38,872 bases of DNA. Source: Solirubrobacteraceae bacterium. GTDB lineage: Bacteria; Actinomycetota; Thermoleophilia; Solirubrobacterales; Solirubrobacteraceae. Every line of letters begins with the position of its first letter. Position 1 is the first letter of the stretch. Where the stretch lies: contig JAPSGI010000021.1 of NCBI GenBank assembly GCA_031177685.1, positions 1 to 38,872 on the forward strand, in the 5' to 3' direction. The notes under the pieces are model-generated. The model saw nothing but the letters and a program-made list of their open reading frames with translations, was not told the DNA's origin and did not search any database. A program made the position numbers and the translations under genes. Below, piece after piece: positions 21,130-31,308 of the stretch.

Positions 21130-23865
21130 TCAGCCCTCCTCGATCGTGGCCGTCAGGGCGTCCAGCGCCTCCGCGGGATCGCCTTGCAGGCGCAGCCGGC
21201 GCGCCGGCAGGTCGTGGTCGCGCAGCGTGTTGAGGTCGCCGATGGCGGCGGCGTTCTTCAGCGTCGCGAAGGAGTACGGCTCGCCCGGCACCTCGGTGTC
21301 GCGCTCGCCGTCGTGGACGAGCTGCACGAACACGCCGGTCTTCGGCCCGCCCTTGTGCATCTGCCCCGTCGAGTGCTGAAAGCGCGGCCCGTACCCGAAG
21401 GTCACGGCGCAGCCGGTCCGCCGCAGGATCGCCGCCCGCAGGCGCGCGACCGCCTGGTCGAAGCGCGCGCTGGGCTGCAGGTAGCCGAGCAGGGCCACGT
21501 AGTGCGGCGGGCGCGCCTCGCCCACCAGCGCGGCGACGTCCTCCAGGCCGGCGGCGTCCATGTCGGGGAGCGCGCCGTTCGCGCGGAACTCCTCGAGGAC
21601 CGCGTTCGTGTTGTCCTTGGCCTCCTGCACGTTGGGCTGGTCGAACGGGTTGACCCCGAGCACCCAGCCCGCCACCGCGACCGCGAACTCGGCGAAGAAG
21701 AAGATGCGCCCCAGGTCGGTCGGCCCGTGGACGGACAGCGTCACGGTGGGATGCCCGGCCTTGGCCAGCGCCTCCACCTTCGCGTCCAGGTCGGCGTCGG
21801 GCTCGTCGGCGTTGCGCAGGTAGGCGAACAGCCGGTCCTCGCCGTAGGCGTCGGGCGCCAGCAGCGGCTCGTCGGCCACCGGCAGGATGCCCTTGCCGTC
21901 CTTGCCCAGCGACTCGGCCACGAGCTGCTCGGCCCACAGGCCGAAGGACGAGATCGGCTCGGAGACCACGAACGTGAGCTTGTCGCGGCCCTGGAGCGCC
22001 GCCTCACCCGCCAGCAGCCCCATCCACAGCCCCGAGTTGCTGGACCCCGACTGGTAGGAGTTGCAGTTCTGCTCGGCCACCTGCGCGCGTTGCAGCAGCG
22101 CCTCGACCGACACGCCCATGAGCGCCGCGGGCACCAGCCCGAAGTACGACAGCACCGAGTAGCGCCCGCCGATGTTGGGATCGTTCTCGAACACGCGGCG
22201 GAAGCCGTTCTGGTTGGCCAGCGTGACCAGCGGGGAGCCCGGATCGGTGACGGCGGCGAAGTGCCGGCCCGCCCGGCCCGTGCGGTCGAAGAAATGGCGG
22301 AAGTGCGAGAGCGTCTCGATCGTGCCGCCCGACTTCGAGGAAACGACGAAGAACGTCTTGCCGAGGTCGACGGACTCCTCGAGCTCCAGCACGGCCGCGG
22401 GGTCGGTGGAGTCGAGCACGTGCAGGCGCAGCGCGCCCTCGATCTCGCCGAACGAGCGGCGGATCACCTCGGGCCCCAGCGAGGAGCCGCCCATGCCCAG
22501 CAGCGCCGCGTCCGTGTAGCCCTCGGAACGCACCTCGTCGGCGAACGCGCGCAGCTCGGCGGCCTGCTCGAGCATCGGCTCTGAGATCGTCAGCCAGCCA
22601 AGGCGGTCCTCGATCTCCGGCGTGCCCGCCGGCGCCCACAGGGTCGGGTCCTTGCGCCACACCCGCTGCGCCACGCCGTCGCCGATCGCCGCCTTGACCC
22701 GCTCGGCCAGCGGCCGTTCCAGCTCGGGTGGGATCGAGGCCTGGATCGTCGGCGGGCGGTGCGTCACGACGGCGTCGCGCGCGTCGTCCACGCCCTCGAT
22801 CAGGGCGTCCATCGCCTGCTCGAACAGCACGATCCCGTCGTCGAGCAGCTTGTGCGTGACATCGTGCATGTCGATCCCCGCGCCGGCCAGCGCGTCCAGC
22901 TGCGCGGACGGGTCCTGGTCGGCCGTGGCGCCGCGGATCTCCGAGCACTCGGCGGCGGCCAGCAGCGTCGACATCGGCATCGTGTTGACCGTGTCGGGCG
23001 CCACGAGCTCGTCGACGTACTTCGTCTCCGCGTAGCGCGGGTTCTTGACGCCGGTCGACGCCCACAGGGGCCGCTGGACGCGCGCCCCGGCCTCGCGCAG
23101 GGTGGCGAAGCGCTCGCCGTAGAAGACCTCCTTGAAGCGCACGTACGCGGCGCGCGCGTTCGCCACCGCGGCCGTGCCCTGCAGGTCCTCGCGGCCCAGG
23201 CCCTCCAGGCGCTTGTCGACCTCGCTGTCCACGCGCGAGACGAAGAACGAAGCGACGGAGTGCACGTCCAGGGACTTGCCCTCCTCGTGGCGGCGCTCCA
23301 GGCCGCGCACGTAGGCCTCGGCCACCTGCGCGTAGGCCTCGACCGAGAACAGCAGCGTCACGTTGACGTTGATGCCCTCGTAGATCGCCTGCTCGATGGC
23401 GGGGATCCCCTCGTCGGTCCCGGGGATCTTGATCATCACGTTGGGCCGGTCCACACGCTGCCAGTAGTCGCGCGCCTGCTCCAGCGTCGCCTCCATGTCG
23501 CGCGCGAGGCGCGGGTGCACCTCCAGCGACACGAACCCGTCGGCGCCGTCCAGCGAGTCGTGCACGGGCCGCAGCACGTCGGCGGCCATCGAGACGTCCT
23601 GGATCGCGATGCGGTCGTAGATCTCCTTGGCGTCCAGGCCCTCGCGCGCCATCGCCTCCAGATCGTCGTCGTAGTCGTCGGAGCCGAGGATCGCCTTCTC
23701 GAAGATCGCCGGGTTCGACGTGACGCCGCGCAGCGACTCCTCGTCGATCAGGCGCTGCAGCTCGCCGCCCTCGATCAGGGTGCGGCGGATCTGGTCGAGC
23801 CACACGCTCGTACCCGCCTCCGTCAGCGCCCGCAGGCGCGGGTTGACCTGGGCCTGGGTGCTCAT
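21130..23865 (-). CDS. Bifunctional transaldolase / glucose-6-phosphate isomerase
   Basis: One 911-residue chain carries two enzymes. Residues 1-360 are a transaldolase: [25 protein letters not shown] and VMIKIPGT with Schiff-base Lys146. Residues about 385-911 are a phosphoglucose isomerase: [27 protein letters not shown] (near residue 507), the [17 protein letters not shown] loop, and [15 protein letters not shown] near the C-terminus with [10 protein letters not shown](M)HKGGP. The fusion joins fructose-6-phosphate production to its conversion to glucose-6-phosphate, closing the oxidative pentose cycle. ATG 23865 overlaps the tkt TGA (ATGA). Such fusions are known in actinobacteria and others; no frameshift is seen across the join. 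Confidence 0.95.
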   Translation of the reverse strand: MSTQAQVNPRLRALTEAGTSVWLDQIRRTLIEGGELQRLIDEESLRGVTSNPAIFEKAILGSDDYDDDLEAMAREGLDAKEIYDRIAIQDVSMAADVLRPVHDSLDGADGFVSLEVHPRLARDMEATLEQARDYWQRVDRPNVMIKIPGTDEGIPAIEQAIYEGINVNVTLLFSVEAYAQVAEAYVRGLERRHEEGKSLDVHSVASFFVSRVDSEVDKRLEGLGREDLQGTAAVANARAAYVRFKEVFYGERFATLREAGARVQRPLWASTGVKNPRYAETKYVDELVAPDTVNTMPMSTLLAAAECSEIRGATADQDPSAQLDALAGAGIDMHDVTHKLLDDGIVLFEQAMDALIEGVDDARDAVVTHRPPTIQASIPPELERPLAERVKAAIGDGVAQRVWRKDPTLWAPAGTPEIEDRLGWLTISEPMLEQAAELRAFADEVRSEGYTDAALLGMGGSSLGPEVIRRSFGEIEGALRLHVLDSTDPAAVLELEESVDLGKTFFVVSSKSGGTIETLSHFRHFFDRTGRAGRHFAAVTDPGSPLVTLANQNGFRRVFENDPNIGGRYSVLSYFGLVPAALMGVSVEALLQRAQVAEQNCNSYQSGSSNSGLWMGLLAGEAALQGRDKLTFVVSEPISSFGLWAEQLVAESLGKDGKGILPVADEPLLAPDAYGEDRLFAYLRNADEPDADLDAKVEALAKAGHPTVTLSVHGPTDLGRIFFFAEFAVAVAGWVLGVNPFDQPNVQEAKDNTNAVLEEFRANGALPDMDAAGLEDVAALVGEARPPHYVALLGYLQPSARFDQAVARLRAAILRRTGCAVTFGYGPRFQHSTGQMHKGGPKTGVFVQLVHDGERDTEVPGEPYSFATLKNAAAIGDLNTLRDHDLPARRLRLQGDPAEALDALTATIEEG

Positions 23866-25880
23866 CCGCTCACCACCTTCCTCGCTCGCGCGACGACGTT
23901 GTCGGGTGTGAACCCGAAGTGCTCGTACAGCGCCTTCTGCGGTCCCGACGCGCCGAAGGTCTCCATCCCGATCACGTCGCCGGCGTCGCCCACCCAGCGG
24001 TACCAGCTCAGCGGGCTCGCGGCTTCGATGGCGAGCCGGGCGCGGCAGCCGGGCGGCAGGACGCTGTCGCGGTAGGCGGCGTCCTGCTCCGCGAAGGTGT
24101 CCATGCACGGCACGGACACCAGCCGGGTGGCGATCCCGTCGGCCTCCAGGCGGTCCGCCGCCGCGTTGGCGATGTGGACCTCGGAGCCCGAGCCCATCAG
24201 GATCAGGTCGGGATCGCCTTCCTTGTAGGACTCGCGCAGCACGTAGGCGCCGCGGCGGATCGCGTCGCGCGGCACCCCGGCGGGGTTCCACGTCGGCACG
24301 CCCTGGCGCGAGAGCGCGAAGCACGTCGGCGTCTCGGTGGAGGCGATCGCGAACTGCCAGGCCAGCGCGACCTCGTTGGCGCCCGCCGGGCGCACCAGGT
24401 TGCAGTTGGGCGTGGCGCGCAGCGCCGCCAGCTGCTCGACCGGCTGGTGCGTGGGCCCGTCCTCTCCCAGCCCGATCGAGTCGTGCGTGAACACGAAGAT
24501 CGAGGGGATGCGCATAAGCGCGGCCAGGCGGATCGCCGCCTTCATGTAGTCGGAGAAGATCAGGAACGTCGCGCCGTATGCGCGCAGGTAGTGCAGGGTG
24601 AGCCCGTTGACGAACGCGCCCATACCGTGCTCGCGGATGCCGAAGTGCAGGTTGCGCCCGCCGTAGGCGCCGCGCTGCACGCTCTCGGCGCCGTCGATCA
24701 GCGTCAGCGTGGAGCCGGCCAGGTCCGCGGAGCCGCCAACCAGCTCGGGGACCGCTCCGGCCGCCCACTGGATCACCTCGCCCGATGACTTGCGCGTGGC
24801 CACCATCCCGGTGTCGACGTGAAAGCGCGGCACGTCGCGTTCCCACCCGTCCGGCAGGCGGCGCTGCGAGATGCGCGTGTACTCGGCGTGCGCGTCGGGA
24901 TCGTCGGCGGCCAGGCCGTCCATGCGCTCGCGCCACTCGCGCTCCCACCCTTCGCCGCGCTCGCGGCACTCGCCGAAGTGCGAGAGAACCTCGTCGGGCA
25001 CCAGGAAGTGCTCGTCGGGCGGCCAGCCGTACGCCTCCTTGGTGAGCCGGATCTCCTCCTCGCCCAGCGGCGCGCCGTGCGCGCCCGCGGTGTCCTGCTT
25101 GTTGGGCGCGCCCTGCGCGATGTGCGTGCGCACCACGATCAGCGAGGGGCGGTCCTCGACCTCCTTGGCCTCGGCTACCGCCTGCTCGAGACGATCGAGC
25201 TCGATGTCCTCGCCGAGGTTGCGCACGTGCCAGCCGTAGGCCTCGTAGCGCGCGCCCACGTCCTCGGAGAAGGCCAGCGCGGTGTCGCCCTCGATCGAGA
25301 TGTGGTTGTCGTCGTAGAAGGCGATCAGCCGGCCCAGGCCGAGATGCCCGGCCAGCGACGCGGCCTCGGACTGGATGCCCTCCTGCATGTCGCCGTCGGA
25401 GGCGATCACGTAGGTGTGGTGGTCGACCACGGTGTGGCCGCGGTTGAAGCGCGCGGCGAGCATGCGCTCGGCCAGCGCCATTCCGCCGGCCGTGGAGATC
25501 CCCTGCCCCAGCGGCCCGGTGGTCGTCTCTATCCCCGCGGCGTGGCCGTACTCGGGATGGCCCGCGGTCGGCGAGCCCAGCTGGCGGAAGCTCTTGAGGT
25601 CGTCGAGGGTGAGCCCGTAGCCGCACAGGTAGAGCATCGAGTACAGGAGCATCGACGCGTGGCCGGCCGACAGGACGAAGCGGTCGCGGTCGGGCCAGCC
25701 CGGGTTGCCCGGGTGGTGACGCATGATCCGCGTGTAGAGGACGTACGCAACCGGGGCGAGCGCCATCGGCGTTCCGGGGTGGCCGGAGTTCGCCTTCTGG
25801 ACGGCGTCCATGGACAGCGTCCGTATCGTGTTGACACAGAGCTGGTCCAGCGCCTGACGGTCGGTCGTCTGCGTGCTCAA
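23862..25880 (-). CDS. tkt: Transketolase
   Basis: Transketolase moves two-carbon units between pentose, tetrose and hexose phosphates using thiamine diphosphate. The 672-residue protein has [12 protein letters not shown] with His34, GPLGQGIS, the ThDP/metal motif [13 protein letters not shown]...DDN (about 157-189), then the pyrimidine domain with [15 protein letters not shown] (catalytic Glu), [20 protein letters not shown] and GSGSEV in the C-terminal domain. TTG 25880 is chosen as start because AGGGGGAG stands 4-11 nt before it; GTG 25919 would add 13 residues unlike transketolase N-termini. First gene of the operon. Confidence 0.95.
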   Translation of the reverse strand: MSTQTTDRQALDQLCVNTIRTLSMDAVQKANSGHPGTPMALAPVAYVLYTRIMRHHPGNPGWPDRDRFVLSAGHASMLLYSMLYLCGYGLTLDDLKSFRQLGSPTAGHPEYGHAAGIETTTGPLGQGISTAGGMALAERMLAARFNRGHTVVDHHTYVIASDGDMQEGIQSEAASLAGHLGLGRLIAFYDDNHISIEGDTALAFSEDVGARYEAYGWHVRNLGEDIELDRLEQAVAEAKEVEDRPSLIVVRTHIAQGAPNKQDTAGAHGAPLGEEEIRLTKEAYGWPPDEHFLVPDEVLSHFGECRERGEGWEREWRERMDGLAADDPDAHAEYTRISQRRLPDGWERDVPRFHVDTGMVATRKSSGEVIQWAAGAVPELVGGSADLAGSTLTLIDGAESVQRGAYGGRNLHFGIREHGMGAFVNGLTLHYLRAYGATFLIFSDYMKAAIRLAALMRIPSIFVFTHDSIGLGEDGPTHQPVEQLAALRATPNCNLVRPAGANEVALAWQFAIASTETPTCFALSRQGVPTWNPAGVPRDAIRRGAYVLRESYKEGDPDLILMGSGSEVHIANAAADRLEADGIATRLVSVPCMDTFAEQDAAYRDSVLPPGCRARLAIEAASPLSWYRWVGDAGDVIGMETFGASGPQKALYEHFGFTPDNVVARARKVVSG

Positions 25881-25917
25881 ATGCTCCCCCTGGGCGGTCG
25901 GTTGTGGGTCAGGGCCC

Positions 25918-25923
25918 ACCCTA
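25918..25923 (-). promoter_or_regulatory. Predicted -10 of the pentose phosphate operon (TAGGGT)
   Basis: TAGGGT on the minus strand would start transcription near 25911, giving a leader of about 30 nt that holds the AGGGGGAG Shine-Dalgarno sequence of tkt. Unlike most genes here, this operon thus seems to have a leadered mRNA. No clear -35 is visible. The predicted promoter lies 27 bp from that of the divergent treT. Confidence 0.4.
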
Positions 25924-25949
25924 TCGAGCGTGCAGCCGACGGGATGGGT

Positions 25950-25955
25950 TAGTGT
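25950..25955 (+). promoter_or_regulatory. Predicted -10 hexamer TAGTGT (treT)
   Basis: TAGTGT ends 6 nt before ATG 25962, predicting leaderless treT mRNA. Only 81 bp separate the treT and tkt start codons, so one regulator bound there could affect both. Confidence 0.5.
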
Positions 25956-25961
25956 CGCCGC

Positions 25962-27383
25962 ATGTCAGCCATCCAGACGGTGAACGTCGGGCGGCTGCCC
26001 TTCGAGCGCTTCGAGTCGCTCATGGACCCGGAGCGCTACGCCGCCTTCCGGGCCGCCGTCGACCGCAGCCGCGAGCTGCTGGACGGGCGGATCGTCTGGA
26101 ACGTCAACTCCACCGCGCGGGGCGGAGGCGTGGCGGAGATGCTCGTCTCGCTGCTGGCGTACGCGAACGGAGCCGGGGTCAACGCCCGCTGGGAGGTCAT
26201 CTCCGGGACCGACCCGTTCTTCGGGCTGACCAAGCGCATCCACAACAACCTGCACTCCGCCGCCGGCGACGGCGGCGACCTGGGCGAGGCGGAGCGCCGC
26301 ATCTACGAGGAGGCGCTGGCGCCCAACATCGCCGAGTTCGTCGAGATGGTGCGCCCGCAGGACGTGGTGATCGTGCACGACCCGCAGCCGGCCGGGCTGA
26401 TCGAGCCGCTGAAGGAGCGCGGCGTGGCGGTCATCTGGCGCTGCCACGTGGGGATCGACGTGCCCAGCGAGCTGTCGCGCCGGGCGTGGAGCTTCCTGCG
26501 CCCGTACGTCGAGCCCGCCGACGCGTACGTCTTCTCGCGCCGGCAGTTCGTCTGGGAGGGACTCGACGACGACAAGATCGAGCTGATCGCGCCGGTCATC
26601 GACGCCTTCGCGGCCAAGAACCAGGAGCTCTCGCCCGAGACCGTGAGCGCGATCCTCGCCTGCACGGGCCTGGAGGGCGACTCGCCCGACGGCGACCCGG
26701 TGTTCCTGCGCGAGGACGGCTCACCCGAGCGCGTGGTCCGCAGGGCGACGATCTGGGAGGGCAGCGAGCTGAACGCCGGCGACCCGGTCGTCCTGCAGAT
26801 CTCGCGCTGGGACCGCCTGAAGGACCCCATCGGCGTCATCCAGGGCTTCGTGGACGGCGTGCTGCCGCAGACCGACGCGCACCTGGTCTACGCCGGGCCC
26901 GACGTGACCGCGGTGGCCGACGATCCGGAGGGCAAGGAGGTGCTCGAGGAGGCGGTGACGCTGTTCCAGAACCTCCCCGCACAGGCGCGCGAGCGCCTGC
27001 ACCTCGTCGCTGTCCCGATGGACGACGTGGAGGAGAACGCCGCGATCATCAACGCGCTGCAGCGCCGCGCGGACGTGGTCGTGCAGAAGTCGATCGCCGA
27101 GGGCTTCGGCCTGACGGTGGCCGAGGGGATGTGGAAGGCGCGCCCGGTCGTGGCCAGCCGCATCGGCGGCATCCAGGACCAGATCGAGGACGGCGTGAGC
27201 GGCGTGCTGCTCGACGATCCCACCGACCTGGGCGCCTACGGCGAGGCGGTCTCCGGGCTGCTGCTGGACCCCGAGCGCGCGCGGGCGATGGGCGAGGCGG
27301 CGCAGGCTCGCGTGCGCAACGAGTTTCTCGCCGTGCGCTCGCTCATGCAGTACCTCGACCTGATCGAGAAGATCACGTCGTAG
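25962..27383 (+). CDS. treT: Trehalose synthase TreT-type GT4 glycosyltransferase
   Basis: TreT makes trehalose directly from an NDP-glucose and free glucose. The 473-residue protein begins with [12 protein letters not shown], then [16 protein letters not shown] (glycine-rich donor/acceptor loop near 46-60), [17 protein letters not shown], the GT-B hinge strand [12 protein letters not shown] (about 275-286) and the GT4 motif [23 protein letters not shown] with the two glutamates (about 380-402). Length and order match TreT rather than trehalose-phosphate synthase. It is divergent from the pentose phosphate operon and draws on the same glucose pool. The 3' end overlaps the convergent flavoprotein gene by 11 bp. 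Confidence 0.9.
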   Translation: MSAIQTVNVGRLPFERFESLMDPERYAAFRAAVDRSRELLDGRIVWNVNSTARGGGVAEMLVSLLAYANGAGVNARWEVISGTDPFFGLTKRIHNNLHSAAGDGGDLGEAERRIYEEALAPNIAEFVEMVRPQDVVIVHDPQPAGLIEPLKERGVAVIWRCHVGIDVPSELSRRAWSFLRPYVEPADAYVFSRRQFVWEGLDDDKIELIAPVIDAFAAKNQELSPETVSAILACTGLEGDSPDGDPVFLREDGSPERVVRRATIWEGSELNAGDPVVLQISRWDRLKDPIGVIQGFVDGVLPQTDAHLVYAGPDVTAVADDPEGKEVLEEAVTLFQNLPAQARERLHLVAVPMDDVEENAAIINALQRRADVVVQKSIAEGFGLTVAEGMWKARPVVASRIGGIQDQIEDGVSGVLLDDPTDLGAYGEAVSGLLLDPERARAMGEAAQARVRNEFLAVRSLMQYLDLIEKITS

Positions 27384-28512
27384 CCGGCTGCCGGGCGTTC
27401 CTCGCGATCCCCTTGACCGCCCGGCGCGCCTCGGCGCCCATGACCCTGATCTGCGCCGGCCCCGGGACGAACCCGACGAAGCGCAGCCCGGGCGCCGCCT
27501 CGTCGCCGCCCGCGACGCGCGGCATCCCGCGCTCGTCGAGCACGTCGAGGTGGCCGACCAGCCGCTGCAGCCCGGTGCCGTAGCCCGTGGCCGCGATCAC
27601 CGCGTCGGGCTCCAGGCGCGTGCCGTCGGCCAGGTGGACGCCCGTCTCGTCGAATCCGGTCACGGCGGGGACGACCTCGATGCGCCCGGCCTTGATCGCT
27701 TCGATCATCTCGCGGTCGACGATGGCCGGCGTCTTCCCGTCGCGTCGCAACAGAGTCATCGGCCCCTCCTGCGGGCGCGGCAACCCGTACGCCGACAGGT
27801 CGCCGAGGGCGACGCGCCGGATGACCCCGATCTGCGCGTCCACCACGCGCGAGGGCAGCCGCGTCATCGCCATGGCAGGAATGTCGTTGGGCAGGCCGCC
27901 GAGCGAGCGCAGGAGGATGTTGGGGGCGCTGCGCACCGACAGGCGCACGCTCTTGGCGGCGCTCTGCGAGAGGTCGTAGGCGATCTCCATCCCCGAGCAG
28001 CCCGGCCCGACGACCAGCACGTCGCGGTCGCGGAAGGGCTCGGGGTTGCGGTACCGCGAGGCGTGCAGCACCTCGCCGCCGAAGCGGTCCTGGCCGGACC
28101 AGTCGGGAAGCAGGGGCTCGTGCTGCAGGCCTGTGGCGACGACTACGTGCGGCGCCGTCAGCGCACCGTCGGACGTCGTGACCTTCAGGGACGAATCCTC
28201 GCGGTCGATGCGCTCGACCGCGGTCCCGAAGCGCACGTCGAGCTCGTGGCGCGCGGCGTAGTCCTCGAGGTAGGCGATCATCTCGTCGCGCGAGGGGAAC
28301 AGCGGGGTGCCGGGCGCGTAGCGACTGCCGGGCAGCTTGGACGTCCAGCGCGGCGTGTTGAGCCGCAGGCGGTCGTAGCGCGTGCGCCACGCCGGCGCGA
28401 TGTGGTCCGAGCGCTCCAGCAGCACCGCCGGTATCCCGACGCGGCGCAGCTGCGCGCCCACCGCCAACCCGGCCGGGCCTGCACCGACCACCACTACATC
28501 GGCCCCGTTCAC
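27373..28512 (-). CDS. FAD/NAD(P)-dependent oxidoreductase (FMO/Baeyer-Villiger-like)
   Basis: The 379-residue flavoprotein has an FAD Rossmann loop VVVVGAGPAGLAVGAQL (6-22), a second NAD(P) loop VLVVGPGCSGMEIAYDL (about 165-181) and the late ATG motif IAATGYGTGL (about 311-320). The layout matches small flavin monooxygenases such as YUC/CzcO-like proteins. The FxGxxxHxxx(Y/W) signature of true FMOs is present only in weak form (FGGEVLHASRY, about 145-155). The substrate is unknown. GTG 28512 has a good AAGGGGAGG 7 nt upstream. It overlaps treT by 11 bp at the convergent end and is divergent from the WS/DGAT gene. Confidence 0.88.
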   Translation of the reverse strand: MNGADVVVVGAGPAGLAVGAQLRRVGIPAVLLERSDHIAPAWRTRYDRLRLNTPRWTSKLPGSRYAPGTPLFPSRDEMIAYLEDYAARHELDVRFGTAVERIDREDSSLKVTTSDGALTAPHVVVATGLQHEPLLPDWSGQDRFGGEVLHASRYRNPEPFRDRDVLVVGPGCSGMEIAYDLSQSAAKSVRLSVRSAPNILLRSLGGLPNDIPAMAMTRLPSRVVDAQIGVIRRVALGDLSAYGLPRPQEGPMTLLRRDGKTPAIVDREMIEAIKAGRIEVVPAVTGFDETGVHLADGTRLEPDAVIAATGYGTGLQRLVGHLDVLDERGMPRVAGGDEAAPGLRFVGFVPGPAQIRVMGAEARRAVKGIARNARQPATT

Positions 28513-28586
28513 GTCGACCTCCCCTTCCGCGTGTGGTTCGCCCCAGTCTCTTAACGCGCGCGTGGCAAGTCAAGATGCACTGAACC

Positions 28587-29987
28587 GTGCCGCTCGACCG
28601 CCTGACCCCCGAGGACGCCGCGATCCTCGCCCTGGAGTCGCCCACGATCGCGGGGCACACGTGCAAGGCGATCGTGCTGGAGCCGGCTGCGCCGGGCGCG
28701 CCCGACCTCGACGTCGCGGCGCTGCGCGCCCGGATCGCGGCGGGGCTCGACGACGCCCCGCGGCTGCGGCGCCGCCCGGTGCCCACGCCCCTCGGGTTGG
28801 CGCGCCCCGCCTGGGTGGACGACGAGGACTTCGACCTCGCGCGTCACGTCCGGCGCTCCGCCGTCTTCCCCGATCCGCTCGACGACGCCGCGGTCGCCGT
28901 GCTGGCGGCGCGGGCCATGGAGGAGCGGCTGGACCGCGCGCGCCCGCTGTGGTCGCTCGAGCTGGTGCAGGCGGCGGAAGGCGGGCGCGCGGCGCTGGTG
29001 TGGAAGCTGCACCATGCGCTGGCCGACGGCACCGAGGCGCTGCGCCTGGCCGACGCGGTGCTGTGGGACCGCGAGCCCGCGCCCCCGCCGCGGCCGGCCG
29101 CTCGCTGGACGCCCGAGCCGGCGCCCGGTGCGGCGGCGCTCGTGGCCGCGGCGCTGCGCGAGCGGACCGGCGAGCTGGTCGGCGGCGCCGCCCGAGCCGT
29201 CCGCGGCACGGCCTCGCCGGCCGCCTGGCGCGGCGCGGCCCGCGAGGCGCGCCGGCTGCCCGGCACGGTCGCGCGCGATCTGCTGCCCGAGCGCTTCGGC
29301 TCGCCGCTGGACGCCCGGCCCGGCGTGCGCCGCGACGTGTCCTTCGCCGCGCTCGCGCTGGACGACCTCAAGCGCATCGAGCACGCGCAGCCGCAGCGCA
29401 CGACGGTCAACGACGTGCTGCTGGCCCTGGTGGCCGGCGCGCTGCGCCGCTGGATGGCCCACCACGGCGAGGCGCCGCACGAGCTGCGCGCCAAGGTCCC
29501 GGTCTCGCTGCACGACCGCCACGCGCATCCCGACGCGCTGGCCAACCGCGACTCGTTTCTGTGCGTGGCGCTGCCGCTGGCCGAGCCGGACCCCGTCGCG
29601 CGCCTGGGCGCGATCGCCGCCGAGACGCGCCTGTGCAAGCGCGAGCACGACCCTGAGACGCTGGATGCGCTGTTCGGGGCGCTGCGCCACGCCTCGCGGC
29701 CGGTGGCGCGCCTGGCCGCGCGACTGGCCTCCGGGCCCCGGACGTTCGCGCTGGAGGTCTCCAACGTCCCCGGTCCGGCGGACCCGCGCTGGGTCGCGGG
29801 GCGGCCGGTGAGCGCCGTACGCTCGCTGGCCGAGATCGGCGAGCGACACGCGCTGCGCATCACCGCGCTCTCCTACGCGGGCACGATGCACGTCGGCCTG
29901 TGCGCGGACGCCGGCGCGGTGCAGGACGCGCCCGTGCTGGCGGCGGGGATGCGGGAGGAGGCGCGGGAGCTGCTCAGCCGGGCATGA
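28587..29987 (+). CDS. WS/DGAT family acyltransferase (wax ester / triacylglycerol synthase)
   Basis: The 466-residue protein has the catalytic HHxxxDG motif as LHHALADGTEALRL (His142, His143, Asp147, Gly148), an N-terminal LTPEDAAILALESPT typical of the family, TTVNDVLLALVAGALRRWM (about 272-290), RAKVPVSLHD and the C-terminal FALEVSNVPGP. Members esterify diacylglycerol or fatty alcohols with acyl-CoA to make storage lipid. Length is standard. GTG 28587 has no clear Shine-Dalgarno sequence. It stands alone on the plus strand and overlaps the convergent TMEM175-like gene by 14 bp. Substrate preference is open. Confidence 0.92.
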   Translation: MPLDRLTPEDAAILALESPTIAGHTCKAIVLEPAAPGAPDLDVAALRARIAAGLDDAPRLRRRPVPTPLGLARPAWVDDEDFDLARHVRRSAVFPDPLDDAAVAVLAARAMEERLDRARPLWSLELVQAAEGGRAALVWKLHHALADGTEALRLADAVLWDREPAPPPRPAARWTPEPAPGAAALVAAALRERTGELVGGAARAVRGTASPAAWRGAAREARRLPGTVARDLLPERFGSPLDARPGVRRDVSFAALALDDLKRIEHAQPQRTTVNDVLLALVAGALRRWMAHHGEAPHELRAKVPVSLHDRHAHPDALANRDSFLCVALPLAEPDPVARLGAIAAETRLCKREHDPETLDALFGALRHASRPVARLAARLASGPRTFALEVSNVPGPADPRWVAGRPVSAVRSLAEIGERHALRITALSYAGTMHVGLCADAGAVQDAPVLAAGMREEARELLSRA

Positions 29988-30576
29988 GCCCGAGGCGCGC
30001 GCCGCCGCGGCGCAGCGCGATCAGGACCAGCCAGGAGTACATGGCCGCGACCGGGCTGGCGAAGGCGATCGGGATCGAGACGAGGAAGACGGCGGGCACG
30101 CTGAGCGCCTCGAACAGGTCCGCGCGGCGGCGCGCGCGCCACTCCTCTCCCAGCAGCGCCTTGCGGTGGGCCAGGACGAGCAGCCCCGTCTCGGCCAGCC
30201 CGCACAGCGTCACCGCGCCCGCGAACGCCACCACCCCGGCGGTGAGGTCGCCGTGCTCGCCCAGCACCCCGGTCGGGAAGGGCAGCAGCGCGATCGTCGC
30301 CAGGTAGGCGAGGTTGGCGTTCAGCATGCCGGCGTCCACGTCGCGCAGGCCCCCGAACAGCCGCCCGTGGGCCAGCCAGAACTTCCCGATCACGTAGAAG
30401 CCGATGAAGTACGAGAGGAGGTTGGGCAGCACGTCGTCCAGCGCGCGCTCCAGCTCGCGCGAGGACTCCGTCGACAGCGACGGGATCTCGATGTTGAGCA
30501 CCAGCAGCGTGATCGCGATGGCGAAGACGCCGTCGCTGAAGGCGACCGCGCGACCCTTGCCGACGCCGGCCTCCAC
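29974..30576 (-). CDS. TMEM175-like (DUF1211) cation channel protein
   Basis: The 200-residue protein has the signature first helix VAFSDGVFAIAITLLVLNIEIP (residues 11-32), whose FSDG and isoleucine ring form the pore in bacterial TMEM175 potassium channels. Five further hydrophobic segments follow, including LLSYFIGFYVIGKFWLAHGRLF. One six-helix unit is present, as in prokaryotic tetrameric forms. GTG 30576 lies 3 nt after the stop of the Bax-inhibitor gene, so the two are coupled. Selectivity for K+ is a family inference. Confidence 0.9.
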   Translation of the reverse strand: MEAGVGKGRAVAFSDGVFAIAITLLVLNIEIPSLSTESSRELERALDDVLPNLLSYFIGFYVIGKFWLAHGRLFGGLRDVDAGMLNANLAYLATIALLPFPTGVLGEHGDLTAGVVAFAGAVTLCGLAETGLLVLAHRKALLGEEWRARRRADLFEALSVPAVFLVSIPIAFASPVAAMYSWLVLIALRRGGARLGLMPG

Positions 30577-30579
30577 GGC

Positions 30580-31284
30580 CTACCGCCGCGCGCCGAAGAT
30601 CCGCAGCAGGAAGAGGAACAGGTTGATGAAGTCCAGGTAGAGAGCGAGCGCGCCGACGACCGCGGCGCGGCTCTCCGCCTCCCCGCCCTGCGCGCCCTCG
30701 CCGTACTGCCGCAGCTTCTGCATGTCGTAGAGGGTCAGGCCCGCGAAGATCAGGACGCCGGCGTACGTGGTGATCCAGTACAGGGCGCTGTTGGCGACGA
30801 ACACGTTGACGACCGTCGCGACGATCAGGCCGATCAGGGCCGCGAACAGGATCGGCCCGAGCTGCGTGAGGTCGCGCTGCGTCGTCGCGCCCATGAAGGC
30901 GAGCACGGCGAACATCCCCGCCGCGATCAGGAACGTCGTGAAGATCGACTGGGCGGTGTAGAGCTCGAAGACGAAGGCGAACGTCACGCCCGTCAGCGCG
31001 GCGTAGACGAAGAACAGCACCGTCGCGGTGGCCGCCGACATCCGGTCGATGCCGAAGGAGATCGCCAGCACGAGGCCGAGCTGCACGAAGATGACCGCCA
31101 GCACCAGCCCCGGGTTCTCCGTGATCTCGGTCAGCAGCGAGTCGTTCGACCCGATCGCCCCGGCCGTCGCGGCCGTCGTCACGAGGCCCAGCAGCATCCA
31201 CGTGAAAACGCGCTGCAGGAAGCTCTGGAAGAAGGCGGGCTCCGCCCGCGCCACGGCGTATTCCATGCGCATGGACTTCGCCAC
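30580..31284 (-). CDS. Bax inhibitor-1 / YccA family membrane protein
   Basis: The 234-residue protein has seven hydrophobic segments after a short soluble N-terminus. Family hallmarks include VFTWMLLGLVTTAATAGAIG, GVTFAFVFELYTAQSIFTTFLIAAGMF, AGLTLYDMQKLR and the final LYLDFINLFLFLLRIFG. Bacterial homologues are pH-sensitive calcium leak channels or act with FtsH proteases. The start may be GTG 31284, preceded by TAGCCC at 6 nt, or ATG 31272. It is translationally linked to the TMEM175-like channel, an operon of two ion-leak families, and divergent from the molybdoenzyme with 24 bp between starts. Confidence 0.92.
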   Translation of the reverse strand: MAKSMRMEYAVARAEPAFFQSFLQRVFTWMLLGLVTTAATAGAIGSNDSLLTEITENPGLVLAVIFVQLGLVLAISFGIDRMSAATATVLFFVYAALTGVTFAFVFELYTAQSIFTTFLIAAGMFAVLAFMGATTQRDLTQLGPILFAALIGLIVATVVNVFVANSALYWITTYAGVLIFAGLTLYDMQKLRQYGEGAQGGEAESRAAVVGALALYLDFINLFLFLLRIFGARR

Positions 31285-31294
31285 GGGGCGGGGC

Positions 31295-31300
31295 TAACCT
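31295..31300 (+). promoter_or_regulatory. Predicted -10 hexamer TAACCT (molybdoenzyme)
   Basis: TAACCT ends 8 nt before ATG 31309. The same bases read TTAGCC on the other strand, next to the TAGCCC expected for the Bax-inhibitor gene. As at 4718, two divergent leaderless promoters seem to share one site. Confidence 0.5.
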
Positions 31301-31308
31301 CCCCCGGG

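Noticed and set aside
23866-25626. In-frame extension of tal-pgi to 1498 codons
   Set aside because: The extension lies over tkt in another frame and has Arg/Gly-rich sequence without homology. ATG 23865 overlaps the tkt stop as expected for coupling.
30166-31308. 381-codon extension of the molybdoenzyme frame
   Set aside because: It is antisense to the TMEM175 and Bax-inhibitor genes and full of Asp, Glu, Arg and Gln. The 4Fe-4S motif begins 10 residues after ATG 31309.
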